Shown piece after piece: positions 8,968-17,925 of a stretch of DNA of 64,000 nucleotides (position 1 is the first letter of the stretch; each line of letters opens with the position of its first letter). Location: positions 5,766,001-5,830,000 of the forward strand of contig NZ_CP139559.1 of the NCBI RefSeq assembly GCF_034263275.1, given 5' to 3'. The DNA comes from Mucilaginibacter sp. cycad4 (GTDB lineage Bacteria > Bacteroidota > Bacteroidia > Sphingobacteriales > Sphingobacteriaceae). Position numbers and translations under genes: made by a program. A model generated the notes under the pieces. It had not been told where the DNA came from and made no database searches. It worked only from the letters and a program-made list of their open reading frames with translations.

Positions 8968-9042
8968 AAAGTCGTAGTCTTAAGTTCTAAGTCAAAAAAT
9001 GGACTTCTGACTTCGAACTTAAGACTAAGGGCTATCGACTTT
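8968..9042. repeat. Inverted repeat of AAGTC/GACTT-type units between genes
   Basis: Left arm 8968-8993 and right arm 9009-9042 are near-complements: AAAGTCG..TAGTCTTAAGTT on the left mirrors GAACTTAAGACTA..CGACTTT on the right. It lies between the start of the GNAT gene (8940) and the stop of pepT (9046), both minus strand, so it could act as a pepT terminator-like hairpin. The same GACTT-rich flavour recurs at 17583-17603, suggesting a dispersed low-complexity repeat family. Confidence 0.55.
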
Positions 9043-9045
9043 ATA

Positions 9046-10296
9046 CTAACTTCTTTCCTCCCAGATCATACACAGGTGTAAAATAGTTTCGACTGCTTTC
9101 TGCATATCCTGTACTGATACCCACTCGTGCCGGCTATGAAAAGCATGTTCGCCCGCAAAGATATTTGGACAAGGCAAGCCCATAAACGACAGCCTTGAAC
9201 CATCAGTACCGCCGCGGATACTGCACAACTTAGCAGTTAAACCTGTGCGGTTAATAGCCTCCATGGCATAATCAACAATTTGCGGATGCTGGTCGAGCAC
9301 ACCCTTCATATTGCGGTATTGCTGGCTCACGGCAATATCAAACGTTGAACCGGGAAATTTCGTTAATACCCCAGCAGCAGTTTGGCGGATAACCTCAACA
9401 TGACCTGCAAGTTTGGCTTCATCAAAATCCCGGATAATAAAATCGATAGAAGCGGTTTCCACATGGCCTTCTATACCTACCGGGTGTACAAATCCCTCCA
9501 TACCTTCGGTATACTCCGGCGAAAGTTCATCAGGCAGGGCGGCAATAATTTGCCCTGCAATTTTAATGGCGCTTTCCATTTTGCCCTTTGCAAACCCCGG
9601 ATGGGAGCTTACTCCATTAATGGTAAGCCTGGCCCCATCTGCCGAAAAGGTTTCATTCTCCATATTACCCGCGCTTTCGCCATCCATCGTGTAAGCAGCA
9701 AAAGCGCCCAGCTTGGCAATATCCACATGGTCGACACCGTGGCCGACTTCCTCGTCGGGCGTAAACAGGATCCGGATATCGCCATGTTTTATTTCGGGAT
9801 GGTTGATAAGCTGGTAGCAGGCATCCATAATTTCGGCTACGCCGGCTTTATTGTCTGCGCCGAGCAGGGTTGTGCCGCTGGCTGTTATTACATCGTTGCC
9901 AAGCTGGTTTTTCAGGTCGTCATGCTCGGCCATGCGGATCACCTGGGTGTGATCATCGGGCAATATTAAATCCTGTCCCTGGTAATTTTTATGTACTAAA
10001 GGTTTTACATTCTTTCCGCTGCAATCGGGAGCGGTATCCATATGCGAGCAGAAGCAAATTACAGGTATCTTTTTATCGGTATTTGACGGAATAGTAGCAT
10101 AAACATAGCCATACTCATCCAAATGCGCATCGGCTACGCCAATAGCCAGCAGTTCATCAACCAGCAGCCGGCCAAGATCTTTTTGCTTTTCTGTTGACGG
10201 AAATGAAACCGAAGAGGGGTCTGATTGCGTATCAATGGTAACATAACGCAAAAAGCGTTCGGCTACTGTGAACTTAATGAATGAGCTGAAATTCAT
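9046..10296 (-). CDS. pepT: Peptidase T (tripeptide aminopeptidase)
   Basis: M20B metallopeptidase that removes the N-terminal residue from tripeptides in the cytosol. The 416-residue protein carries the dizinc motifs in order: FCSHMDTAPD (His85, Asp87), GADNKAGVAEI (bridging Asp148), FTPDEEVGHG (catalytic Glu182 and ligand Glu183), MDGESAGN, and the C-terminal GEHAFHSRHEW. The sequence RGGTDGSRLSFMGLPCPNIF is diagnostic of PepT. Length matches the family. No signal peptide. Confidence 0.95.
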   Translation of the reverse strand: MNFSSFIKFTVAERFLRYVTIDTQSDPSSVSFPSTEKQKDLGRLLVDELLAIGVADAHLDEYGYVYATIPSNTDKKIPVICFCSHMDTAPDCSGKNVKPLVHKNYQGQDLILPDDHTQVIRMAEHDDLKNQLGNDVITASGTTLLGADNKAGVAEIMDACYQLINHPEIKHGDIRILFTPDEEVGHGVDHVDIAKLGAFAAYTMDGESAGNMENETFSADGARLTINGVSSHPGFAKGKMESAIKIAGQIIAALPDELSPEYTEGMEGFVHPVGIEGHVETASIDFIIRDFDEAKLAGHVEVIRQTAAGVLTKFPGSTFDIAVSQQYRNMKGVLDQHPQIVDYAMEAINRTGLTAKLCSIRGGTDGSRLSFMGLPCPNIFAGEHAFHSRHEWVSVQDMQKAVETILHLCMIWEERS

Positions 10297-10374
10297 ATAA
10301 AGCTTCTATATTAGTGAAAATTTAGGCGGCGGTTTACACTGCCTGCAATTGTAAATATTGATTAAAATTATACA

Positions 10375-11124
10375 TTGAAAAAATATTTTCTACTTTTTGT
10401 TTTGGCTTGCGCCTCGTTTATGGCCAAAGCCCAAAGTGGTTACAACTATTATGAATGGGGGTTTGGCGGAGGTGTCAATTACGCACGCGGTCATGATGAC
10501 CTTAAAAAGCAGGTTTGGCACCCGGGCGGCACACTTAACTTAACGTATAACTACAGCCCGTATGTGCCGATAGCCCTCGATTTTCATTTTGGCACAATTG
10601 AAGGCGGAGGGCTTACCCCTGATGTAGATCAATTTGGCCGTAAATCAAAAAATAGTTTCTTAGCACTTGCCCTTCGTGCTGATCTGCAAATGGGCGAAAT
10701 TATTGATTACGATAATAGTAGTGTTTTAAACGTGCTTAAAAACTTTTATATAGGCTCGGGTATCGGTGCTATAAAAAACAAGATGACTTTTGTACAGCGT
10801 TCAAACCCGCCGGGATATGAAAACCATGGTGCGGTGGGTGTAACTGAAGGTTTTCAGGGAAAAGATAAAAGCATTAACCTGATGATACCACTAAGGTTTG
10901 GTTATGAATTTAAAATTTATGATGATTACGATCAGGTAGGTTATACTATAACCCTTGGCGTTCAGCACAGCTATGCTTTTGGCGAAGGACTTGACGGGTA
11001 CAATGACAACCCTCAAAAATTTAAAAACAACGCGCCCGACCAGTTTGTTCAATATAGTATAGGGTTTAAATATAATTTTGGCAATACGGTATCCTATACC
11101 AAGCTGGTCCGAAACTTCAGATAA
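10375..11124 (+). CDS. Outer-membrane beta-barrel protein (TTG start)
   Basis: The 249-residue protein starts with TTG and gives the signal peptide MKKYFLLFVLACASFMAKAQ; the next in-frame ATG would destroy it, so TTG is the chosen start. The mature chain alternates hydrophobic and polar residues and ends in aromatic-rich strands (VQYSIGFKYNFGNTV), typical of an 8-10 strand barrel. Substrate or role unknown. The next gene overlaps by one base (TAATG), suggesting co-transcription. Confidence 0.8.
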   Translation: MKKYFLLFVLACASFMAKAQSGYNYYEWGFGGGVNYARGHDDLKKQVWHPGGTLNLTYNYSPYVPIALDFHFGTIEGGGLTPDVDQFGRKSKNSFLALALRADLQMGEIIDYDNSSVLNVLKNFYIGSGIGAIKNKMTFVQRSNPPGYENHGAVGVTEGFQGKDKSINLMIPLRFGYEFKIYDDYDQVGYTITLGVQHSYAFGEGLDGYNDNPQKFKNNAPDQFVQYSIGFKYNFGNTVSYTKLVRNFR

Positions 11125-11477
11125 TGAATATAGAAGAGCTGCGTGATTATTGTTTACAAAAACCGGGGGCCACTGAAGGCTTCCCTTTTGGCGAAGATAC
11201 CCTTGTTTTTAAAATTGCCGAAAAGATATTTCTATTAACCGGCTTACAAACAGGTGACAGGTTCAATGTTAAATGCGACCCTGAATGGGCTGTTGAACTC
11301 CGCGAACGCCACCCTGAAGTGCAGCCGGGCTATCACATGAATAAAAAAATGTGGAACACCGTGCAAATGAACGGCTCCCTCACCCGCAAACAGCTCTGCG
11401 AAATGATTGATCACTCCTATAATGAAGTGGTTAAAAGTTTGCCGAAAAAAGTGCAGGCGGAGATAGCTGCATTATAA
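11124..11477 (+). CDS. MmcQ/YjbR family protein
   Basis: The 117-residue protein matches the MmcQ/YjbR fold (CyaY-like DNA-binding superfamily): MNIEELRDYCLQKPGATEGF, then FPFGEDTLVFKIAEKIFLL, the Cys-Asp strand FNVKCDPEWAVELRE, and PGYHMNKKMWNTVQMNG. These are the signature blocks and the length is normal. The molecular role of the family is not settled. The start overlaps the upstream barrel gene stop by one base. Confidence 0.88.
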   Translation: MNIEELRDYCLQKPGATEGFPFGEDTLVFKIAEKIFLLTGLQTGDRFNVKCDPEWAVELRERHPEVQPGYHMNKKMWNTVQMNGSLTRKQLCEMIDHSYNEVVKSLPKKVQAEIAAL

Positions 11478-11495
11478 GCAAAACATAGTATCCTC

Positions 11496-11897
11496 ATGGG
11501 CCTATTCAGTTTTTTCGGTAAAAGGGATAACGGACAATTTGTATCGGCAGAGGCGTTCGGGGAAAAATCGGCAATACAGCTTAATATGCTGCCGGAACTT
11601 ATGGAAAAGCTCCGGGAGTTAAATGTTGACGAAGACAGAGAACTGATGCTTGAGTTTTTCTTTTATACCAATACACATCAAAAAGCCGGAGCATTTGCAC
11701 AGGAACTATCCAGTTTAAATTACCAGGTAAAATACGGCGTTTCTGAAGGGGATAAAAAGCTCTTCATTATTACCGGATGGACAACCAAAGTAAAAATGAA
11801 AGATGCCGTGGTAGCAGCATGGATTAGCCAGATGTGTAACCTTGGATATAAATTCGATTGTGAGTTTGATGGTTGGGGTACCATGCCCGATCAGTAA
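11496..11897 (+). CDS. RraB-like (regulator of ribonuclease E inhibitor B) family protein
   Basis: The 133-residue protein contains a ferredoxin-like RraB domain: LELNVDED-type helix, FFFYTNTHQKAGAFAQEL, FIITGWTTKVKM, and the C-terminal CNLGYKFDCEFDGWGTMPDQ, where the DGWG ending is characteristic. In gammaproteobacteria RraB modulates RNase E; whether that holds in Bacteroidota is unknown. It lies 18 bases after the MmcQ-like gene in the same direction. Confidence 0.75.
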   Translation: MGLFSFFGKRDNGQFVSAEAFGEKSAIQLNMLPELMEKLRELNVDEDRELMLEFFFYTNTHQKAGAFAQELSSLNYQVKYGVSEGDKKLFIITGWTTKVKMKDAVVAAWISQMCNLGYKFDCEFDGWGTMPDQ

Positions 11898-11961
11898 TAT
11901 TATTGTGTACCTGCACGCCTAATTGGCATTCTTAAACTATATTTGAGCAACGTATTTACAC

Positions 11962-13707
11962 ATGAAGATAGTTTTCGCTGCCCTGATTGCCTGTTTCGTT
12001 GCCTTATCCGCCAAAGCCCAGCTTACCCCGTTTGAGCTAAGTAAGGATAAAAATTACACTGCTACCTACGCCCAGGTAATTGATTACTATCAAAAGCTTA
12101 ACAAACTGTATCCGCAGCAAATGAGGCTGATCAACTATGGCACCACCGACGTTGGCAAACCATTAACACTTGTGGTACTTTCAAAAGATAAGGTGTTTGA
12201 CCCGGCTACTATCAAAAAGCAAAACAAAAGGGTGCTGCTTATCAATAACGGCATTCATCCCGGCGAGCCGGAGGGCATTGATGCAAGCATGATGCTGGTG
12301 CGCGATATGCTGAAAAACAAAACACTTCCTAAAGATGTAGTGATCTGCCTGATTGCCCTGTATAATATCGACGGCAACCTTAACCGCGGGCAGAGCCGTG
12401 TAAGCCAGAACGGCCCATCGGCATATGGTTTCAGGGGTAACTATCGCAACCTTGATCTTAACCGCGATTTTATTAAAGCCGATAGCCGAAACGCTCTGGC
12501 TTTTACGCAGATCCTCACTGCCTGGAAGCCCGAGATCTTTTTAGATAACCATACCAGTGATGGCGCCGATTACCAGTACGTAATGACGCTTATTGAAACG
12601 CAAAAAGAAAAGCAAAACCCCATCCTGGCCGGGTATACTACCAAAACGCTTACCCCGTACCTGTACGATAAAATGAAAAAGAGCGGGTACGAGATGATCC
12701 CTTATGGTGCAGGTGAAGAAGGTTTGCCTGATTCGGGCATAGTAAGCTTTTTGGAAACCCCGCGCTTTGCTACCGGTTTTACCGCTCAGCATAACATCAT
12801 CAGCTATATTACAGAAACACACATGCTCAAACCTTTTGATAAGCGCGTGTATGCCACTTATGATTTTATGCAGCACCTGATTGAAATTAACCAGCGCGAT
12901 GCCAAACTGATAGGCGAACTGAAACGCAGGGCCGATGAGGAAATAACGCAGCAAAAAACCTTTGCTTTAAGCTGGGCGGTTGATAACATCAAGGTTGATA
13001 CCATCACCTTTAAAGGTTATGAAGCCGGCTATAAAACCAGCGGGGTAAGCGGGTTGCCAAGGCTGTATTATGACCGTAACAAGCCCTATACCAAAACCAT
13101 AAAATATTTTAACACCTATAAAATTACGGCCACCGCCGATAAGCCGGTTGCCTATGTAATTCCGCAGGCCTGGGGCAAAGTGATTGATTTGTTTAAGCTG
13201 AATGGTGTGCAAATGAAGCAGCTGGCACATGACACTACGCTTAACCTGCAAATGTATTACATCGCCGATCTGAAAACCCCGGCACGGCCTTTTGAAGGGC
13301 ATTATCTGCATACCGGCGTAAAGCTGAACCCGGTTGATATGCCGGTTAAATTTTACAGCGGCGATTACGTGGTATATACTAATCAGCCAATAAACCGTTA
13401 TATCGTGGAAACGCTGGAACCGCAGGGTGTTGATTCATTTTTTGCGTGGAACTTTTTTGATTCGGTGCTGGGCGAAAAGGAATATTTTTCGGATTATGTT
13501 TTTGAGGATATCGCTGCCGATCTGCTTAAAAAAGATCCGTCAATTAAACAAAAACTGGACGACGCTAAAGCGAAAGACCCGCAGCTGGCCAAAAATGCCG
13601 AAGCGCAACTGATGTTTGTTTACCGCAATTCGCCATATTTTGAAAAAACTTTTATGCGCTATCCTGTTGGCAGGCTTTTAACTAATACCAAACTCGACCT
13701 TAAATAA
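11962..13707 (+). CDS. Secreted M14 family zinc carboxypeptidase
   Basis: 581-residue exported metallopeptidase with signal peptide MKIVFAALIACFVALSAKAQ. The M14 zinc site is visible: HPGEPEG (His99, Glu102), the substrate arginine region NYRNLDLNRDF, the second zinc His in FLDNHTSDGADYQ, and a likely catalytic Glu in ITETHMLKPF. The C-terminal 250 residues form an extra beta-rich domain common in Bacteroidota M14 peptidases. It removes C-terminal residues from peptides in the periplasm; the exact specificity is not evident. The rhomboid gene begins at the base after its stop. Confidence 0.9.
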   Translation: MKIVFAALIACFVALSAKAQLTPFELSKDKNYTATYAQVIDYYQKLNKLYPQQMRLINYGTTDVGKPLTLVVLSKDKVFDPATIKKQNKRVLLINNGIHPGEPEGIDASMMLVRDMLKNKTLPKDVVICLIALYNIDGNLNRGQSRVSQNGPSAYGFRGNYRNLDLNRDFIKADSRNALAFTQILTAWKPEIFLDNHTSDGADYQYVMTLIETQKEKQNPILAGYTTKTLTPYLYDKMKKSGYEMIPYGAGEEGLPDSGIVSFLETPRFATGFTAQHNIISYITETHMLKPFDKRVYATYDFMQHLIEINQRDAKLIGELKRRADEEITQQKTFALSWAVDNIKVDTITFKGYEAGYKTSGVSGLPRLYYDRNKPYTKTIKYFNTYKITATADKPVAYVIPQAWGKVIDLFKLNGVQMKQLAHDTTLNLQMYYIADLKTPARPFEGHYLHTGVKLNPVDMPVKFYSGDYVVYTNQPINRYIVETLEPQGVDSFFAWNFFDSVLGEKEYFSDYVFEDIAADLLKKDPSIKQKLDDAKAKDPQLAKNAEAQLMFVYRNSPYFEKTFMRYPVGRLLTNTKLDLK

Positions 13708-14340
13708 ATGGAAATTATTCACACGGCCCCTGTGGCCAGCATCATTTTTGCAATAACCATCTTAACATCAATTTTAGCTTTTTCAAACAATAACCTTTAT
13801 GGCCGCATGATGCTGCACCCTTATACCGTTTCGCGCGGAAAGGATATTCACACCATCATCACCAGCGGGCTTATTCACCGCGATTGGATGCACTTGTTTT
13901 TCAATATGCTGTCGTATTACTTTTTCGCTTTTGGGCTTGAACCGGTTATTGGGCATGCTCAGTTCGGCATATTGTATGTATTAAGCCTCATTCTTAGCGA
14001 TATGCCTACTGTGGTCAAGCATAAAAACGATTACAATTACTATAGCCTTGGTGCATCGGGTGCGGTAAGCGCAGTAATTTTCAGTACAATTTTGTATGAC
14101 CCGTGGAATAAGATATTCATTTTGCCTTTCCCTTTTGGGATATGGTTTTGGGCATTCGGTATTTTATACCTGGTGTACTGCCATTTTGCGTCAAAATACT
14201 CGCGCGATCAAATTAATCATGATGCGCACTTTTTCGGTGCGATAAGCGGGCTTATGATTACTATTGTGTTTCACCACGAGGTGCTGATGTATTTTATCAA
14301 TAAAATTATTTCTGAAGCCCCAGCTCATCTAAATTTTTAA
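13708..14340 (+). CDS. Rhomboid family intramembrane serine protease
   Basis: The 210-residue membrane protein has six predicted transmembrane segments. The rhomboid hallmarks are there: the HRDWMHLFFNMLSYYFFAFG helix (His-Asn motif), the nucleophile GASGAVSAV (Ser117 in GxSG), and the catalytic His in HDAHFFGAISG (His171/His174). It would cleave transmembrane substrates. Its ATG directly follows the M14 stop with no gap, so the two are co-transcribed. The last 35 bases overlap the convergent gene at 14306. Confidence 0.92.
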   Translation: MEIIHTAPVASIIFAITILTSILAFSNNNLYGRMMLHPYTVSRGKDIHTIITSGLIHRDWMHLFFNMLSYYFFAFGLEPVIGHAQFGILYVLSLILSDMPTVVKHKNDYNYYSLGASGAVSAVIFSTILYDPWNKIFILPFPFGIWFWAFGILYLVYCHFASKYSRDQINHDAHFFGAISGLMITIVFHHEVLMYFINKIISEAPAHLNF

Positions 14341-15322
14341 ACTCACCATCAGCATTAAATAAAAAGCTCATGGGTTTTTCGGGGTTCTTGATGATCTCTA
14401 ACAGCAGGAACCCCCAATTTTTCCAGAAGTTTTCCAGTACCTGTCCGTAGGTTTTGTTCATCCAATCATCAAACAGGGGTTTGCTGCTCGTGCCACGAAG
14501 GGGCAAGGCTTCCAATGATATAGTTTCGCCTATATTGAAAATATCATATTCGGGCAGGCGGTTAAACAAATAGGCCGAATAAAAGAACCTGGCGTTCAGT
14601 TCTTCAAACTGGATAGGGTGTAGGGTGTGACCTGCAATTTTATCCAGGGCATCTTTATGGTAACGGGCATTGGCGCCATTATCCTGCAGGCAAATGATCA
14701 AGCCAAAATCTTTGATGCGCAATGAAAACGTAAGCGTATTGATCTCATCTCGGTAGCCAAAAACGTTCTCTGCATTCTCAACCTTAAATAAAACGAGGCT
14801 GTATGGCTTAAAGCCATCAAATTCAACAGGCAGGTTAAGGCTTTGCAGCATCATGTGCAGGTTGTTGAATTTATGGATGATGGATTGAGAGATATTAAAT
14901 TCCTCGCCCTGCGAATGCTGCAGTTTAATACCGGCCTGGATCTCGTTAAAAATTATTCCGTAAAGTAATTTGCCCGCCCACAGGAACAGTTTGTCTTCAT
15001 TCAAAGCTTTTACGCCCTCGTAGCCAATATCAAATGCCGCGGCAATTTCGTTTTCAAGCGGTTCAAGGTATAACTCGTTAACTTCAGCGGTGCAAGGCAG
15101 CTTCAGGTCTTTATAAGTTGCCATACTTTCGTCAAGCAGTTTAAAAGGCTTGTCTTCCAGTTCGTAACGGCTCATGAGCCATTGCGGAAATACCTGGACC
15201 TGCTCCCCGGGCGAATTAAGGGTTTGCCCCGTAAGGAAACATTTATTGTTGCTGAAATTGAAATTGGTGAACGGTGAATAAATTTGTGCCGGCATGGCCG
15301 CAAAGATAAGCACGATTTTCAT
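14306..15322 (-). CDS. Hypothetical protein, 338 aa, soluble
   Basis: I do not recognise a domain. The chain is balanced in charge, has no membrane segment, and includes a Cys near the N-terminus (NKCFLTGQTL) and an aromatic-rich C-terminal half (NKTYGQVLENFWKNWGFLLL). The start is ambiguous: Met10 (base 15295, MPAQIYSPFTNFNFSNN) would drop a nine-residue hydrophobic stretch and seems at least as likely. The 3' end overlaps the rhomboid gene by 35 bases in convergent orientation. The divergent epimerase starts 27 bases from the annotated ATG. Confidence 0.7.
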   Translation of the reverse strand: MKIVLIFAAMPAQIYSPFTNFNFSNNKCFLTGQTLNSPGEQVQVFPQWLMSRYELEDKPFKLLDESMATYKDLKLPCTAEVNELYLEPLENEIAAAFDIGYEGVKALNEDKLFLWAGKLLYGIIFNEIQAGIKLQHSQGEEFNISQSIIHKFNNLHMMLQSLNLPVEFDGFKPYSLVLFKVENAENVFGYRDEINTLTFSLRIKDFGLIICLQDNGANARYHKDALDKIAGHTLHPIQFEELNARFFYSAYLFNRLPEYDIFNIGETISLEALPLRGTSSKPLFDDWMNKTYGQVLENFWKNWGFLLLEIIKNPEKPMSFLFNADGEFKNLDELGLQK

Positions 15323-15349
15323 ACTAAAATTTTAGCTTTGGTTTTTAAC

Positions 15350-16360
15350 ATGGAACTGACATATCAACCCTACGAGCTTCAGCTGAAGCATGCTTTTACA
15401 ATAGCCAAATTTTCGCGTACCTCTACCCCGGTTATGCTGGTGCAGATCAGTCACGAAGGTAAAACCGGTTACGGCGAGGCCTCAATGGTGCCTTATATGG
15501 GCGAAAGCCATCAAAGTGCTACCGAATTTTTGAGTAAGGTTGATATCGGCCGGTTCAGCTATCCTTTTGATTTTGGAGCGGTCATCAATTACCTCGATAG
15601 CATTGCTGCAGGTAACCCCGCCATCAAAGCTGCTATCGATATCGCCCTGCATGACCTTGACGGTAAGTTGAAACAACAACCTTGTTGGCAGCTTTTGGGC
15701 AGTAAGCCGGTGCTGATGCCTGTTACCAGTTTTACTATCGGCATTGATACGCCCGAAATGATCATCAAAAAGGTAAAAGAGGCCGAAGGTTTTAAAGTGA
15801 TCAAAGTAAAGCTGGGCCGCGATACGGATAAAGAACTGATTACTACTATCCGCTCTGTTACCGATGTGCCGCTTTACGTAGATGCCAACCAGGGCTGGAC
15901 AGACCTGCAGCAAAGTCTTGATATGACCTATTGGCTGCACGAGCAAGGCGTGCAATTGATAGAACAGCCCATGCTCAAAACCGATCCCGACAGTAATGCC
16001 TGGCTCACCGAACGCAGTCCTATCCCCATCATCGGCGATGAAGCTGTTCAGCGTTTTGAAGATGTAGAGAAAGCCAATGGCGTTTATACCGGGATCAACA
16101 TTAAGCTCATGAAATCGGCAGGTATGTATGAAGCCAAACAGATGATTGATAAAGCCCGCGAGCTTGACCTGAAGATCATGATAGGCTGTATGACCGAAAC
16201 CAGCTGTGCCGCCCTTGCAGGTTTGGCCCTTGCCCCGCAAGCTGATTGGGTTGACCTCGATGGCCCTTTTTTAGTAAGCAATAACCCGTATCTGATGCCT
16301 GAATTTAGTGAGGGTAAATATATATTGAATGACGATGCCGGGTTGGGGTTGAGGTTTTAA
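15350..16360 (+). CDS. Dipeptide epimerase (L-Ala-D/L-Glu epimerase type, enolase superfamily)
   Basis: Enolase-superfamily enzyme that epimerises dipeptides such as those from murein recycling. Chosen start is the ATG at 15350 (MELTYQPYELQLKHAFTIAK); a longer frame starts at 15284 but runs antisense through the neighbour's N-terminus. The 336 residues show the capping domain, the catalytic KxK in FKVIKVKLG, metal ligands in YVDANQGW, IEQPM and IGDEA, and the second lysine in GINIKLMKSAGMYEA. The C-terminal DLDGPFLVSNNPY is typical of this subgroup. Substrate could be another dipeptide. Confidence 0.9.
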   Translation: MELTYQPYELQLKHAFTIAKFSRTSTPVMLVQISHEGKTGYGEASMVPYMGESHQSATEFLSKVDIGRFSYPFDFGAVINYLDSIAAGNPAIKAAIDIALHDLDGKLKQQPCWQLLGSKPVLMPVTSFTIGIDTPEMIIKKVKEAEGFKVIKVKLGRDTDKELITTIRSVTDVPLYVDANQGWTDLQQSLDMTYWLHEQGVQLIEQPMLKTDPDSNAWLTERSPIPIIGDEAVQRFEDVEKANGVYTGINIKLMKSAGMYEAKQMIDKARELDLKIMIGCMTETSCAALAGLALAPQADWVDLDGPFLVSNNPYLMPEFSEGKYILNDDAGLGLRF

Positions 16361-16471
16361 AGAGCTTTTAGCTTTGGCATTCTGCTTTTAGCTTCTATAT
16401 AAATCAAACATTCTTCAAACCATCTTTCCTCCTCATCCGTTATCCTGATACATCTAATAAATAAAAACATC

Positions 16472-16657
16472 ATGGATAAATTAGAAATTAAAGGCGGATG
16501 GAACGAGCTGAAAGGGAAAATAAAACAAGCTTACGGCGACCTTACCGACGATGACCTTGCCTGGCAGGAAGGTAAAGACGATGAAACACTTGGCAAGCTT
16601 CAGAAAAAAACGGGCAAAACCCGCGATGAGCTGGTGAAGTGGATCAATAGTTTATAA
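16472..16657 (+). CDS. csbD: CsbD family stress protein, copy 1
   Basis: 61-residue hydrophilic protein beginning MDKLEIKGGWNELKGKIKQA and continuing YGDLTDDDLAWQEGKDDET, the CsbD family signature. In other bacteria CsbD proteins are abundant under general stress; the mechanism is unknown. It is encoded again at 17672-17857 with an identical protein sequence. The two DNA copies differ only at three synonymous third positions that I can see, and share about 30 bases upstream and the downstream hairpin. An intrinsic terminator follows at 16664. Confidence 0.93.
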   Translation: MDKLEIKGGWNELKGKIKQAYGDLTDDDLAWQEGKDDETLGKLQKKTGKTRDELVKWINSL

Positions 16658-16663
16658 AGATTG

Positions 16664-16687
16664 AAAAGCTCCGGAAACGGGGCTTTT
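16664..16687 (+). terminator. Terminator after csbD copy 1
   Basis: AAAAGCTCCG and CGGGGCTTTT pair around a GAAA loop directly after the csbD stop. The T-run is short (TTTTCG), so this copy looks weaker than the one after the second csbD. Confidence 0.6.
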
Positions 16688-16841
16688 CGCTGGGAGATGA
16701 TAAGGGAAGAAAAGCGCTGAATGTGGAAATAGCTCACTTTGTCAACGGGAATTAACTTGTTAATTATAGTTAAATTAGCCATATAAGCTTTTAACAGTGC
16801 GTTTTTAATAGGATATTGTAGTAATTAACTATGAGCCTCTT

Positions 16842-17534
16842 ATGAAAAGGGTATTGCTGTCGGTGCTTTTATCGGTTTTTTTGGGGATGGCTTTTGCTCA
16901 AAATACAGTATTAACAGATGGTATTATTTGCGAAAACGGGTCAAACAAACGTTTGGCAAATATTAAAATTGTTAACAAACGTACGCAAAGCCGTACAATA
17001 ACTAACGATATTGGCGAGTTCAAAATAACGGCCAATCCGGGAGATACACTGGAGCTTTCAAATGATCTTTATGAAACAACGGAAGTTATAGCTGATGATT
17101 CACACACAACAATAGCATTCTTGAATAAAATAATAGGTCTAAAAGAAGTTGTGATAAAAGAAAACTCGTTGAAAAAAGACCTCGCCGAAACCCAGCATAT
17201 TTATAGAAGCAAAGGGGTATTTTATACCGGGACGCCTCATTATTATTATCTCTTCCTTAAGCCAATGACCTTTATTTACGAGAACTTTAAAAGCGAGGTG
17301 ATCAATGCAAGGAGATTTAAAAAAGCGGCGGTACGTGATCTTGAAGGGCAGGAGATAAACATGCGGTTTAATGAGCGGATTGTTCAAAATAATACTCCGC
17401 TCAATGACACACAAGCCGGAATTTTTGTGATCAAATATTGGCCTTCAATACAACAGGTACGAAGCTGGAGCGATTATGATATTGTTCAGTACATAAAACA
17501 TTCGTACGAAGATTTTAAGAAAGAAGGAAAATAG
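16842..17534 (+). CDS. Exported protein with carboxypeptidase regulatory-like domain
   Basis: 230 residues with signal peptide MKRVLLSVLLSVFLGMAFAQ. Residues about 22-100 resemble the CarboxypepD_reg-like beta-sandwich found at the N-terminus of TonB-dependent proteins (GIICENGSNKRLANIKIVNK, TITNDIGEFKITANPGDTLE). The C-terminal part is basic with no motif I can name. Such stand-alone proteins are common and uncharacterised in Bacteroidota. It sits between the two csbD copies, so it was either inside the duplicated region or captured by it. Confidence 0.75.
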   Translation: MKRVLLSVLLSVFLGMAFAQNTVLTDGIICENGSNKRLANIKIVNKRTQSRTITNDIGEFKITANPGDTLELSNDLYETTEVIADDSHTTIAFLNKIIGLKEVVIKENSLKKDLAETQHIYRSKGVFYTGTPHYYYLFLKPMTFIYENFKSEVINARRFKKAAVRDLEGQEINMRFNERIVQNNTPLNDTQAGIFVIKYWPSIQQVRSWSDYDIVQYIKHSYEDFKKEGK

Positions 17535-17671
17535 GTGAAAGCTTAAACCGTTCTCTACATCCTCTTCCATTCTTCTTTTTCTTGAGTCCTGACTTTTGAC
17601 TTCCTGCCGCTTCTTTTAAAACCATCCTCCCGTCCCATTCGTTACCCTGATACATCTAAATAAAAAACATC

Positions 17672-17857
17672 ATGGATAAATTAGAAATTAAAGGCGGATG
17701 GAACGAGCTGAAAGGGAAAATCAAACAAGCTTACGGCGACCTTACCGACGACGACCTTGCCTGGCAGGAAGGCAAAGACGATGAAACACTTGGCAAGCTT
17801 CAGAAAAAAACGGGCAAAACCCGCGATGAGCTGGTGAAGTGGATCAATAGTTTATAA
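17672..17857 (+). CDS. csbD: CsbD family stress protein, copy 2
   Basis: Protein identical to the copy at 16472-16657, offset by exactly 1200 bases. The visible DNA differences inside the gene (ATA/ATC, GAT/GAC, GGT/GGC) are all synonymous, pointing to a recent duplication or to gene conversion. The upstream CCTGATACATCTAA box is retained. The following terminator has a longer T-run than copy 1. Confidence 0.93.
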   Translation: MDKLEIKGGWNELKGKIKQAYGDLTDDDLAWQEGKDDETLGKLQKKTGKTRDELVKWINSL

Positions 17858-17863
17858 AGATTG

Positions 17864-17890
17864 AAAAGCTCCGGGAACGGGGCTTTTTTA
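17864..17890 (+). terminator. Terminator after csbD copy 2
   Basis: Same stem as after copy 1 (AAAAGCTCCG / CGGGGCTTTT) followed by TTTTTTATT, a good intrinsic terminator. Confidence 0.75.
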
Positions 17891-17925
17891 TTGGAAGAAA
17901 TAGAAAAGCCCCCAATCTAAACCAC

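Noticed and set aside
9382..9969. 195-codon + strand frame
   Set aside because: Lies wholly inside pepT on the other strand and shows no motif.
15284..15349. Longer N-terminus for the epimerase
   Set aside because: The extra 22 residues overlap the divergent neighbour and do not look like the family; ATG at 15350 starts the conserved fold.
15482..16240. 252-codon minus-strand frame
   Set aside because: Antisense to the dipeptide epimerase, whose catalytic motifs are intact.
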